A model generated the notes under the pieces. That model saw nothing but the letters and a program-made list of their open reading frames with translations, made no database searches and had not been told where the DNA came from. From the NCBI GenBank assembly GCA_030272585.1, contig BSYQ01000001.1, positions 5,828,001-5,892,000 of the forward strand: DNA of 64,000 bases, in the 5' to 3' direction. A program made the position numbers and the translations under genes. Shown here in pieces: positions 33,415-42,812 of the stretch (positions are counted from its first letter, which is position 1; each line of letters opens with the position of its first letter). The stretch is from Bryopsis sp. KO-2023 (taxonomy: Eukaryota; Chlorophyta; Ulvophyceae; Bryopsidales; Bryopsidaceae).

Positions 33415-35052
33415 TCACTTCCGCCGTAGGCGTGACAGGGCATCGATATGTCGATGCTTCGCGCCGGACTGGTATGTTACGAAGAAATCGTACTCTTGAA
33501 GACGGAGACTCCATCGAAGTAACTTGCTGCCGAGATCCTTCGCCGTTAGTAACCACACGAGGGCTCGGTGGTCGGTTTTCACCTCGAAACGGACGCCGTG
33601 CAAATATGGACGGAACTTCTCAATAGCCCAGAGTACGGTGAAGCATTCCCCCTCAACACTACTCCAATGTGTTTGTGGTCCAGACATCTTGATCGATGCA
33701 TATGCAACGACTCTCTCTCCTTCGGGATATGGTTGAGAAAGAATGGCGGCTCCGGCGTGGGCAGACCAATCGGTCGTGAGAATGAACGGACGGCGGAAGT
33801 CGGGAAGGGTGAGGATCGGCCGTTGGATTAACAACTTCTGGAGGGTCCGGAAAGCTTGGTCTGCGGCATTGGTCCAAGTCCACCTGGCAGCTTTCTTCAA
33901 TAACTCGTACAAGGGGCGTGCGAGTTCAGCGAAACGGGGGATGAAACGCCGATAGAATCCCGTCAAACCAAGGAAATGGCGCACTTCTGCTACAGACTCT
34001 GGTGGTTGTAGTTTCTCCACTGCCGTGATGTGTCGTTGTAACGGCGCTACTTGACCCTTGAAGATTTCATGTCCCAAATACTCCACGTGTTGTGTCCCGA
34101 AAATGGATTTAGTCGGCGAAACTCGCATGTTTGCTTCTTCCAAACGTCGAAGTACTTCCGTTAGCAACCGAAGGTGTTCTTGGAACGTTGAGGCATATAT
34201 GATGATGTCATCAATATATACCAACACACCTTGCCACAGCAAATCTCCGAGAATAGAGTCCACCAATCGCTGGAATGTATTCCCGCTGTTGCACATCCCC
34301 ATTGGCATCCGTGTCCATTCGTACAGTCCGGAGCGGACTCGAAACGCACTCTTGGCGGCGGCATCTGCGGAGAGTGGCACTTGCCAATATCCGGCCTTCA
34401 AATCCAAAGACGAGAACCAGCGGGCATGGCGGAGTTGGTCAATGGCCTCGTCGACACGGGGAATTGGGTACTGATCTCTCCGCGTGATGGCATTCAGGCG
34501 GCGATAGTCGATGCAGAATCGCAAACGACCAGCGGGTTTCGGGACCAGTACCACCGGTGCTGCCCAGGGACTCTGGCTGCGGCGGATGAGTCCGGTGTCC
34601 AAAAGATCCGCCACTTCTCTTTCCGCCACTTCATGTTCCTTTTGCGAAAAGTAACGGCCCCGTTGATGGATAGGGGGATGATCTCCGGTATCCACTTCAT
34701 GTGTTGTGGCAGTCGTCGCAGTCGTCTCTTTCAACGTCCAAGCAAACCGTGAGAAGTATTGCCGCAAGACCTTCCGCAAACCCCATATACGAGCCGAAGA
34801 CAATTGATCGCCAAGAGGAATGGTACGAACCTTCTCTTCTGCTGTCCGTGTGTCTTCCAAAACTTGACGTGCACCAGTGCTCCAATGGAAGTCCTTTTCC
34901 AATTTTTGTGGAAGTTTCGCCAATGTATTTCCTTTAGTTTCCACCTCAGCCCTACATTGTTCTTTCCTTGGCGGCAGTAGGGCACCCGCTGTAGTGCCAC
35001 CAAGGTTGTTGACGAGTGCTTCAAACGCACTGGCCAGTGGCGGGAATGCCAC
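33415..35052 (-). CDS. Element D reverse transcriptase - RNase H
   Basis: RT motifs are present in order: PWAAPVVLVPKPAGRLRFC, DYRRLNAITRRDQYPIP, SLDLKAGYWQV, the catalytic VYIDDIIIYAS, and YLGHEI. The connection is FLGLTGFYRRF. RNase H is seen in TTDWSAHAGAAILSQ, SSVEGECFTVLWAIEKFR and KTDHRALVWLL. The frame lies +1 relative to gag-protease and overlaps it by 32 nt, so a +1 shift (or equivalent) is needed. It ends after the RNase H; no integrase motifs follow. The RT differs clearly from the RTs of C and E, so D is a separate lineage rather than a deleted C. Confidence 0.9.
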   Translation of the reverse strand: MAFPPLASAFEALVNNLGGTTAGALLPPRKEQCRAEVETKGNTLAKLPQKLEKDFHWSTGARQVLEDTRTAEEKVRTIPLGDQLSSARIWGLRKVLRQYFSRFAWTLKETTATTATTHEVDTGDHPPIHQRGRYFSQKEHEVAEREVADLLDTGLIRRSQSPWAAPVVLVPKPAGRLRFCIDYRRLNAITRRDQYPIPRVDEAIDQLRHARWFSSLDLKAGYWQVPLSADAAAKSAFRVRSGLYEWTRMPMGMCNSGNTFQRLVDSILGDLLWQGVLVYIDDIIIYASTFQEHLRLLTEVLRRLEEANMRVSPTKSIFGTQHVEYLGHEIFKGQVAPLQRHITAVEKLQPPESVAEVRHFLGLTGFYRRFIPRFAELARPLYELLKKAARWTWTNAADQAFRTLQKLLIQRPILTLPDFRRPFILTTDWSAHAGAAILSQPYPEGERVVAYASIKMSGPQTHWSSVEGECFTVLWAIEKFRPYLHGVRFEVKTDHRALVWLLTAKDLGSKLLRWSLRLQEYDFFVTYQSGAKHRHIDALSRLRRK

Positions 35053-37183
35053 TGGCGGGACTCAACTTTCGCAAGGCACGGCCGTCATGTGTACGGAGAC
35101 GGTTGTCGAGATTGCTGCCCGCGATTATGGTAATCTCCACGTTCGTCGGGTTGAACAAATGGCATTGGGCCACTTGTCCGGTCGAGAAACGTATCGGCAC
35201 CGCCACTCTTGTGTGTGCCGGGATACGCCCTGATTTGGCTGCCTCCATGGTACTCTTCCGCTGTGGCAGTCCTTCCGTAAACCGCACTCGTTTCTGCTGC
35301 TTTCCAGAGAGGAGCGGAACTTCTCCCCATTCATCTTGTGATGTTTTGTATCGCAAGACTGATAAGCCGAGATCAATGATCGCCTCAGCCTTCTGCAACC
35401 AATCCACCCCGAGAAGGATGGCGTATGGCACTGTGTCCGAAACGTGAATATCCACCATATGTGTCGCTCCTCCAACTTTCACGGGAAAATCGGGAATAAC
35501 GCCACGAGCAGTGGCGAGTTTGCCGTTGGCCGTCCTGAAACACACTTTTGACGGCTGTATGAGATGCAAAATTCCTGCCCTTTCTGCGGCTTTGGTGGCG
35601 AGAAGTGTTACACCAGCGCCGGTATCCACAATGCCCTTCTCAGCGGTTCCTCCAATCTTTATCCCTTGAATTTGCACAATCGCGGGGGTCGCTCTTGCTC
35701 CGCAATTCATCACGTCGATAGTAGAAATACTTGCATTCCACTGTTGTCCAATCCAATATCCGAAACCGACAACAAGGGTCAAAAGTGTCGAAATCCAAGT
35801 CACCCATGTCACTCGTGTGTTCTTCTTCTTTGGCTCCGGTGTCATAGTCGCCACAGTAGGGAAGAACTCGGGGGCAGAATCATCTTCCGGCATGGCCAAA
35901 ACGGCAGGTTGCTCCATGATGTTCGTATTGATTTCATCCATCAGGTCTTGTACTCCGTTGTCAAATGTCGGCTCTGCCATGTGTGTCGGTGTCGTCATCC
36001 GCTTCAGAAATTCTTCTTTTAATTTGGGAGACCAACGGAATAAATCGTGAAGACGAATTTGTACCACTTGTCGCAACAGTCCTTCCGGACTGAAGACAAT
36101 TGGTGATGTAGCGGCACTGGTACCACTTGAAGGAGTCCAAGGTCTTCGATTCATCGGCCGTCGGGATCGTTGATCGACCTGCATCCTATCACCCACGAGA
36201 ACATCTGCTTCTGCCATTTGCACATCTTTTGTCACCTCTGCGAATTGCTTCTCCAATGAACGGAGACGTTCCTCCCATCCTGTAGATGCATTTGGTTTTT
36301 CGGGTGTCGGCATTGTTGCCGGTGGAGTGAACAGGGGTGTTGCACTTGTCGACGCCTGTGGCGGCGGTCCAAAAAGCGGGGTCATGGTGGCAATACTTGG
36401 CATTGCGAGTGCCGCCGGTGTGATCTGGCCCGCGTCTCGAAGGGCCCACATTTCCATCTCCGCCGCACGTTGCGCCACAGCCTCGAGGTTGGCGAAGGCC
36501 TGAACGCAAAGCCATGGGCGAAAATCCTGGCGTATTCCTTGGATGAAGTACTGGACCTGTTCTGCGGCGTGAGGTGCCGTTGTGAGTTGGCGGAACAAGC
36601 TCTGTAGCCGATCCCGGTAAGTCATCACTGGCTCTCCGGCCATTTGGCGGCAGTTGTGCAACTGGTGAAGTAGATCCACTTGAGATAATCCAAAACGCGT
36701 TTGAAATGCAGTTCTCCAAGCCGCCCATGTTGCACCATCAAAAGTACCACCTCGGTCGGCCATCCATGATTGATGCCACGAAAGCGCATTCCCTCTCATC
36801 GCCTTCAACAACTCTTGTCCCATTTCTTCAGCGGACCAACTACACAAGCCTTTTGTGCTTTGTGCATGATCGAGCCAGTTGGCGGCTTTCGTCCCATATT
36901 CGCCATCAAATTTGTCCAAACATGGCTGCTTCCTTGTATTGGTCACCACCATCCTTGTTCCCACTACAGTTGGAAGTACTGTGGCAGGAGTTCCTGCGGC
37001 AGAAGGTGTTGAGGTCGAAGGCGCTCCGGTAGCGCTTGGAGTGGTTCCAACCTGAGACTCAACGGAATGGAATGAAGCGCACGAGCTTGAGTTTGAGCTT
37101 GAACTTGTTAGCACACCTAGCCGTCGTCGAGTTTGCCGAAGAAGTGACTTGAAATGCTCGAAATGCGACTCGGGTAATCCCAA
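35021..37183 (-). CDS. Element D gag-protease
   Basis: The frame is open for about 720 codons, but its first codons lack ATG; the first clear Met is in VVGTRMVVTNTR. A gag capsid-like region (LDKFDGEYGTKAANWLDHA, then MTYRDRLQSLFRQL) is followed by a hydrophobic segment (WISTLLTLVVGFGYWIG), unusual in Gag, and an aspartic protease with IVDTGAGVTLLATKAA and ILLGVDWL. I see no CCHC zinc knuckle, in contrast to C and E. A further domain of about 100 residues follows the protease before the frame ends. Confidence 0.85.
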   Translation of the reverse strand: MGLPESHFEHFKSLLRQTRRRLGVLTSSSSNSSSCASFHSVESQVGTTPSATGAPSTSTPSAAGTPATVLPTVVGTRMVVTNTRKQPCLDKFDGEYGTKAANWLDHAQSTKGLCSWSAEEMGQELLKAMRGNALSWHQSWMADRGGTFDGATWAAWRTAFQTRFGLSQVDLLHQLHNCRQMAGEPVMTYRDRLQSLFRQLTTAPHAAEQVQYFIQGIRQDFRPWLCVQAFANLEAVAQRAAEMEMWALRDAGQITPAALAMPSIATMTPLFGPPPQASTSATPLFTPPATMPTPEKPNASTGWEERLRSLEKQFAEVTKDVQMAEADVLVGDRMQVDQRSRRPMNRRPWTPSSGTSAATSPIVFSPEGLLRQVVQIRLHDLFRWSPKLKEEFLKRMTTPTHMAEPTFDNGVQDLMDEINTNIMEQPAVLAMPEDDSAPEFFPTVATMTPEPKKKNTRVTWVTWISTLLTLVVGFGYWIGQQWNASISTIDVMNCGARATPAIVQIQGIKIGGTAEKGIVDTGAGVTLLATKAAERAGILHLIQPSKVCFRTANGKLATARGVIPDFPVKVGGATHMVDIHVSDTVPYAILLGVDWLQKAEAIIDLGLSVLRYKTSQDEWGEVPLLSGKQQKRVRFTEGLPQRKSTMEAAKSGRIPAHTRVAVPIRFSTGQVAQCHLFNPTNVEITIIAGSNLDNRLRTHDGRALRKLSPASGIPATGQCV

Positions 37184-37249
37184 TTGCTCACGAAGTCGGC
37201 GGGCTCCGGTCGGATCGTCGGGATCAATGTTGTCCTAGCTCCGAAACCA

Positions 37250-37824
37250 AATAGGGTCGTCGCCACCAATTTCGTCACACCCGCCACAGTGGTTTTACCA
37301 CCACACTTGGAGAATAGATGGATGAAACGGAGGAGAGCTTAAGCTCTTTGGTAAGAAGTAAAACGGCAAGAAGTGTGAAGACACAAGATAGAAAACTCAA
37401 GCAAAAACAAGCTTACAATGAGAACGTTTGGTCTCTCCCTTTTAAACCCCAATCACTCCTTCCAAACAGGGTCCCGATAGCTTCCCGCTAAACTCCCCAT
37501 AACTACACCCTAGCTACCCTGGATTCCGTTCTCATCCTTACTAATCTTGACTACACCTCCTATACTCTCTCTCCACCTTGGGTCAACCACCCATCATTTC
37601 ACCCCTTTGCATCAACTTGGATGGATCAAAAATGAATAGAAGAAAACATAAACCCGTATAACGTCCGTCTTGCTGTGGCAAGACTGACTCCTTTTATTGT
37701 GCTGTGGCAGGACTGCTCCTTCACCACAATCGTTTCTGCACTGCTGCCACAGTTCCAGTTCTGTGGCAGCACTCCTCCTGTGGAGGTGACGAAATTGGTA
37801 GCGGCGACGTGGTTTGGGGTTACA
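37250..37824 (-). repeat. Element D 5' LTR
   Basis: This is the 575-bp partner of the 3' LTR. Its inner end abuts the primer site (on the minus strand, TATT then TGGTTTCGGAGC), without the extra 10 bp found at the outer end of the other LTR. Confidence 0.9.
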
Positions 37825-37833
37825 GTCGGTGCT

Positions 37834-40614
37834 ATGGCCCACCCCAGAGGACCTCCAAACAGGCTGATCAACAGTCAGTTAACAGCCTTCACTGGGGCAG
37901 AGAAGGAAGATGTGGCCACCTGGATACGGTCATATGAGATTCTCGCCACAGGCTCAGGATGGAGTGTACCACCAGCGGTGCCGGACCATGAGGATCAGAG
38001 AATTGAGAGACTCGTCCTGTATACGACGGGAAAAGCGCGATCATGGGTGGACAATTGGACGGCCAGACACCCTACACATGTGGGAGGGCTGCCGAACCCA
38101 GAAAGGACATGGCAGGAGTTACAAATGGGCATGTTGGCAAGGTTTGGAGTGGCACCAGCGACGTTGGTGGCCCGTATCTTGGAACGGAAACAAAAGAATG
38201 ACGAAACTGTGGGAGAATACGCTTCTGCACTCTCCCAGATGCAGCAACAACTCAATGCGAGTCGAGCCCCAGGCAGTCCCGCCGTGGCTGACGAACTTCT
38301 ACTGCAATTGTTTAAGAACGGAGTGCGGGAGGATCTTGCCCCCATCCTGCTGGGTTTTACAGGAGATACCCTGGATGAAGCAGTGGCAAGAGCCAGACAG
38401 ATCGAAGAGAGACAAGTGCGGCCGGGGCCAAAGCGAAAGACAACGATCAACACACTGGAGGAACTGCAGGACCAAGCCGTGATGGAGCCAGTCCTGGCGG
38501 AAGTAAATATTATGGATCAGCGGGTGAACGAACAAATCGAGAATTTGAGGAAGGAGGTGCGCGAACACCAAACCACCACGGACTCGCGACTCAGAGGAGT
38601 GGAGCAGCATGTGAGAACCTCTGGGCAGCAGTTTGGCGAACTCAAAAGTATGATCTCCACTCTATCCGGAATGGTGGCGGATGTGAGACAGCCTAATGTG
38701 CCAGAGCCAGGAGGAGGGAACTATGGAAACACTGGGGGTACCGGAGCAAACCAAGTGCCAATCAATGGAGGCAGAGGGCAAGGGGCCTACAGAGGCAATG
38801 GCTGGGGAAATGGAGGAGGCAGAGGACGGGGGACTCGGAACAATGGCAATGGAGGAAGAGGCTGGGGAGGAGGGCGTTATGATGTGAACAAAGTCAGATG
38901 TTGGCACTGCTCGCGCCTTGGCCATTATGCCAGCCAGTGTCCTGAACATTTAAACTTCTTCCAGGCGGAAATGGGGGACCACCTGGTGATGGACTTTGAG
39001 CAAACGGACCCTGGGGCAACCACCACAGAAGGACCCGAGGAGGTTCTGGCACCAATCTGGTACTCTGAAATGGATATTGACCACGGAGGCTTGGACGGGG
39101 ACCAGGGAGGCAGTGGAGGAACCCCCATGGACACGAGCCCAATACCTTCAGAACCTCGAGCAGATGCTGGGGAGGAAGTTGTGATGGAGGAACCAAAGAA
39201 GGAACCAGAACCCCCACGGGAGCCGGAGGAGAAGACAAAGTCTGTGCCTGAACCAGAAGATGTGCCGAGGCCACGAGATGAGCCACAAGGATCGAGACCG
39301 GTTATGTTACCACCTATGTTACCTCCACCCATGCGGCCACCGTCCCCACGGAATACCATGACCAAGAAAAAGAAAATGGGGAAAAAGACGGCGGGGGAGC
39401 CAAAAGAGAAGAGAATGTTTACGGCGGCAGAGGCCAAAAAGTTTGTGGAGGGTCTGATGACGGAGGTTCCAGTGGCGAGTCTGTGCCAGCACCACCCGGA
39501 GTTGATCGATGCATGGTTGAAGGCACTGAGGGTGCCCATGGCTAAAGTACCTGCAATCACTACTGTGGAGGGAGTGGGCAAGCCCAGCCCATATGCAGTC
39601 ACCACCGCCACAGCCAAGATCATGGAGACCAAGGTACCAGGGGCCATCATTGATACGGGGGCGAGTGCTTGTGTGATATCGGCCCAACTCCTAGCACGGA
39701 CAGGGTTGACCCACCTGATGGAGGCACCGAAGGGGAGGTACAGGGATTGCAATGGCGAGACTAGGCAAGCTCTGGGGTACATCCCTGCCCTGCCCATCGC
39801 CCTTGGACAATGCAAACAGATCGTACCGTGCCATGTAGTGGAGAACGAACATCTATCCCTGATCATTGGGACCCCGTGGTTGGTGGATACCGGTACAGAG
39901 ATCCACTTTGGTTTCAAGCGGCTCACTCCGTGTGTGGCAGGACGGCGAGTAGGTCACGTACCCATCGAGTTCCTTCACACAACGACGCCTGAGAGTGCTG
40001 CAGTCGTCGCAGTTTACCAAACCCTCCGATCGATCGAAGAAACGAGCGCCGCCCCAGAACCGCCAGCAGCCCCCACTGGAAAGCAGCCACAGCAGGATTC
40101 AATGACGAGCCAAACGCCACCAGGGGAACGCCGACCAGATGGGTTTATCCAGCCCTACCTCTACGTTCCTCAACCCCCTCCTCTGTGGGTCACCAAGCGC
40201 CAGAAGGCAGTGCTGCAGGAGTGCTGCGCTATTCGGCGGGGAAAGGGGATGAGTGAGGCGGCGGCCACACATCTGTATCACCAGGAGGCAGAAATACTGG
40301 ACACCAGGGGGAGGCGCCATGGGAGCACAAAGAGGGAGTTCAAAAAGATCCACGACGAAAGGTTGCGATGTGAGGGAGAGCCGAGAAAAAGGGATGCGAT
40401 CACAAGGGAGTATTTCCGAAGGTGCGACGCCGTGACGAGCGCACAGAGGGAGGAGTCGGAGGAGATGTTGGGGCACTTCCGCAGGGAGGCCCAGAGGTGG
40501 AGGCCAGTGGAGGGTGGCGAGACTGGAGGGGGGACCTCCACAGCAGCCGCAGCTGGCGGGGAGGGGAGGAGTGAGCCACCAAGGGTGGTGAGCTACGACT
40601 CCTCGGATTTTTAA
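37834..40614 (+). CDS. Element C gag-protease
   Basis: The first ATG of the long frame is at 37834, next to the D insertion, and gives 926 residues. The gag capsid region includes FTGAEKEDVATWIRSYE and FGVAPATLVARILERKQ. A Gly/Asn/Arg-rich stretch follows, then a CCHC zinc knuckle (CWHCSRLGHYASQC), acidic and proline-rich linkers, and an aspartic protease (AIIDTGASACVISAQLL, SLIIGTPWL). The frame ends TCG GAT TTT TAA, a likely -1 slip site into RT. Homologous over its full length to E's ORF (54628-57321). Confidence 0.92.
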   Translation: MAHPRGPPNRLINSQLTAFTGAEKEDVATWIRSYEILATGSGWSVPPAVPDHEDQRIERLVLYTTGKARSWVDNWTARHPTHVGGLPNPERTWQELQMGMLARFGVAPATLVARILERKQKNDETVGEYASALSQMQQQLNASRAPGSPAVADELLLQLFKNGVREDLAPILLGFTGDTLDEAVARARQIEERQVRPGPKRKTTINTLEELQDQAVMEPVLAEVNIMDQRVNEQIENLRKEVREHQTTTDSRLRGVEQHVRTSGQQFGELKSMISTLSGMVADVRQPNVPEPGGGNYGNTGGTGANQVPINGGRGQGAYRGNGWGNGGGRGRGTRNNGNGGRGWGGGRYDVNKVRCWHCSRLGHYASQCPEHLNFFQAEMGDHLVMDFEQTDPGATTTEGPEEVLAPIWYSEMDIDHGGLDGDQGGSGGTPMDTSPIPSEPRADAGEEVVMEEPKKEPEPPREPEEKTKSVPEPEDVPRPRDEPQGSRPVMLPPMLPPPMRPPSPRNTMTKKKKMGKKTAGEPKEKRMFTAAEAKKFVEGLMTEVPVASLCQHHPELIDAWLKALRVPMAKVPAITTVEGVGKPSPYAVTTATAKIMETKVPGAIIDTGASACVISAQLLARTGLTHLMEAPKGRYRDCNGETRQALGYIPALPIALGQCKQIVPCHVVENEHLSLIIGTPWLVDTGTEIHFGFKRLTPCVAGRRVGHVPIEFLHTTTPESAAVVAVYQTLRSIEETSAAPEPPAAPTGKQPQQDSMTSQTPPGERRPDGFIQPYLYVPQPPPLWVTKRQKAVLQECCAIRRGKGMSEAAATHLYHQEAEILDTRGRRHGSTKREFKKIHDERLRCEGEPRKRDAITREYFRRCDAVTSAQREESEEMLGHFRREAQRWRPVEGGETGGGTSTAAAAGGEGRSEPPRVVSYDSSDF
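40606..40614 (+). promoter_or_regulatory. Probable -1 ribosomal frameshift site, element C
   Basis: GAT TTT TAA: slipping back one base on the T-run at the stop reads TTA AGT GGG and enters the RT frame. The peptide right after it, SGPATDVLLRRHLKGW, is conserved in element E in that same frame, which argues it is translated. The matching site in E is GAT TTT TGA at 54636-54628. Confidence 0.7.
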
Positions 40615-42626
40615 GTGGGCCGGCCACCGACGTCCTTCTTCGGCGACACCTGAAGGGGTGGCGGAGGTGGTTCGGTCCCACAAAGGGGAATAAAGGGAAG
40701 AGGGGAAGAGGGCGGCGTGGCAAGCGTGCGGGTAAACGAGAACAATGGCGTCGAGCAGGCAGGAGGATCAAGGAGCAGGAAGCGAGAATGCAACGCCAAA
40801 CGGAAGAAGTAGAAAGGGCCAGGATTCTGTGGCCGGACTCATGGGCCATGCAATGCTTAAACCATAGCAGAACAGTGGAGGCAGAAATCCTTATGAGGGA
40901 GGGAATGGGAGAAGAAAAAGAAAAAAAGGGAAAAGAAAATTCAAGGGAAAGGAAAGCCAAAGAAACAGAAAAAGAAGAGGAAAGAAAAGAAAAAGGAGAA
41001 AGAAAAGAAAGGTTTGGGTTGAGGGAAATGGGACAGGCAGCAGTTCAGCTGCAGGAAAATCAGATTTGGGCAGGGGTGGTTCCCCTTGGGACTTCTGATG
41101 TAGAAAATAAAACGTTTGCCACAGAAAAGGAAAGGGAAGAGAAAAAGGTGTCACTTAGAGAAAAACTGGAAGAACTGAAAATTAGTCCCCATCTTACCCC
41201 CCACCAAAGAAAAGAGCTGCTGGAGCTTCTGCAGCAGTACCCCGATGCCTGTGCTTGGTCCTCGGATCAAGTCGGGCAAACCAACATTTTATACCACGAG
41301 ATCCCCACCGGAGATCATCCCCCCATCAGGCAGAATCCCTACCGGTTCAGTTTTGCGGAGAACCAGGTAGTCAAATCGGAGGTGGCGAGGATGCTCCTGG
41401 ATGGAGTGGTGCGGAAGTCAAAGTCCCCGTGGGCCTCACCGATCGTCTTGGTTCCAAAGCCAGATGGGTCGGTGCGGTTCTGTGTTGATTACCGCAAGCT
41501 CAACAAGGTGACCACCCGAGATAGCTTTCCTCTCCCGAGGATAGAGGATGCGATCAACCAGTTCTCGGAGGCCAAGTTCTTCACCGCTTTGGATTTGAGA
41601 TCAGGGTATTGGCAGGTCAGGATGAGCACTGCCTCCGCGGAGAAAACGGCCTTCATCACACAGGAGGGGCTGTATGAGTTCGTGGTGATGCCCTTCGGGC
41701 TCAGTAACGCCCCAGCGACATTCCAAAGGATGATGAACGAGGTACTGGGACCTATGCTGTGGAAGGGGGTGATCGTGTATTTGGATGATATCATCATCTA
41801 TGCGGAGACTTGGGAAAAGCATCAGGAGATCTTGGCAGAGGTGCTGCAGCGGCTGAAGGAGGCCAACCTGAGGATCAGCCCGAGGAAATCGGACTTCGGG
41901 TTTGAGGAGCTACTCTACTTGGGCCACATCGTGGGAAAAGGGGAAATCAAGATGAATCCGAAGAAGGTAGCCACAGTGGAGCTGCAGGAGCCACCGGTGG
42001 ATGTGTCTACTCTGAGGTCCTTCCTTGGCCTTACTTCTTACTACAGGAGATTTGTGCGCGACTATGCAAGGATCGCTGCACCTCTGACGGAGTTGTTGAA
42101 GAAGGATGTGCCATTTGAATGGAGGGAACGACAACAACAAGCATTTGAGAGGCTGAAGAAAAGCATAACCGATCAACCAGTCCTGGCTCCACCACAGCCA
42201 CACCTACCATACACTCTGCAGACAGACTGGAGCAGCCAGGCTGTGGGGGCAGTACTCTGCCAGAAGGATGAGCAAGGGAGAGAGCATGTGGTAGCCTATG
42301 CCAGCAAAAGACTCAACCCAGCGGAGAAGAACTATTCGGTAGTGGAGGGGGAGTGCCTGGCAGTGGTATGGGCTTGCACCCTATTCAGGCCATACATCTA
42401 TGGCACAGAATTTGTGCTGCAGACAGACCAGCGGGCATTACAGTGGTTGATGACAGGTACTAAACTGACGGGAAAACTGATGAGGTGGGCACTCCGCCTA
42501 CAGGAGTTTGATTTCAGGATTGAGTTCCGCGCTGGAAAAAGCAATGCGAATGCGGATGCACTGACCAGGCTTCCAGTTCCACTGGATCATCCGATAGTCA
42601 GTGGATCCACAGCACTTCGTCCATAA
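40615..42626 (+). CDS. Element C reverse transcriptase - RNase H
   Basis: The RT frame opens at the frameshift site; an internal ATG is at 40788. After a lysine/glutamate-rich linker come the Ty3/gypsy RT motifs: ISPHLTPHQRKELLELL, PWASPIVLVPKPDGSVRFC, DYRKLNKVTTRDSFPLP, ALDLRSGYWQV, the catalytic VYLDDIIIYAE and YLGHIVGKG. The connection is FLGLTSYYRRF. RNase H is TDWSSQAVGAVLCQ, VVEGECLAVVWA and QTDQRALQWLM. It ends STALRP and a stop. E ends at the identical place, so the stop is a genuine feature of this family. Confidence 0.93.
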
Positions 42627-42812
42627 GGATCTTCCGGGGATCTCAAGATCATGGCTGGAAAAAGAGGAACCATTGTTGGTCCAATGGGGGTACTTCTAGA
42701 CTGAAGGCAAGGCCACACGAACCCCGAAAAAGTAGCGTGGAACACCGTGACCGTTCGGACTTCGTGATTTGCCACAGTTGCTGCCGTGATCAAAGGAGGA
42801 GGTCAAAGGAGA

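Larger units (their letters stand above)
32570..37824 (-). mobile_element. Element D: 5.26-kb LTR retrotransposon without integrase
   Basis: The flanking duplication is GTCGGT (32564-32569 and 37825-37830). Removing D restores C's reading frame into gag, as in the uninterrupted equivalent in element E. LTRs are 37250-37824 (5') and 32580-33154 (3'), 575 bp each and seemingly identical. The primer site is at 37238-37249. It encodes gag-protease and RT-RNase H. The RNase H stop is only about 260 bp from the 3' LTR, so there is no room for an integrase. LTR ends match C and E. An extra 10 bp (32570-32579) lies between the 3' LTR and the duplication. Confidence 0.92.
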
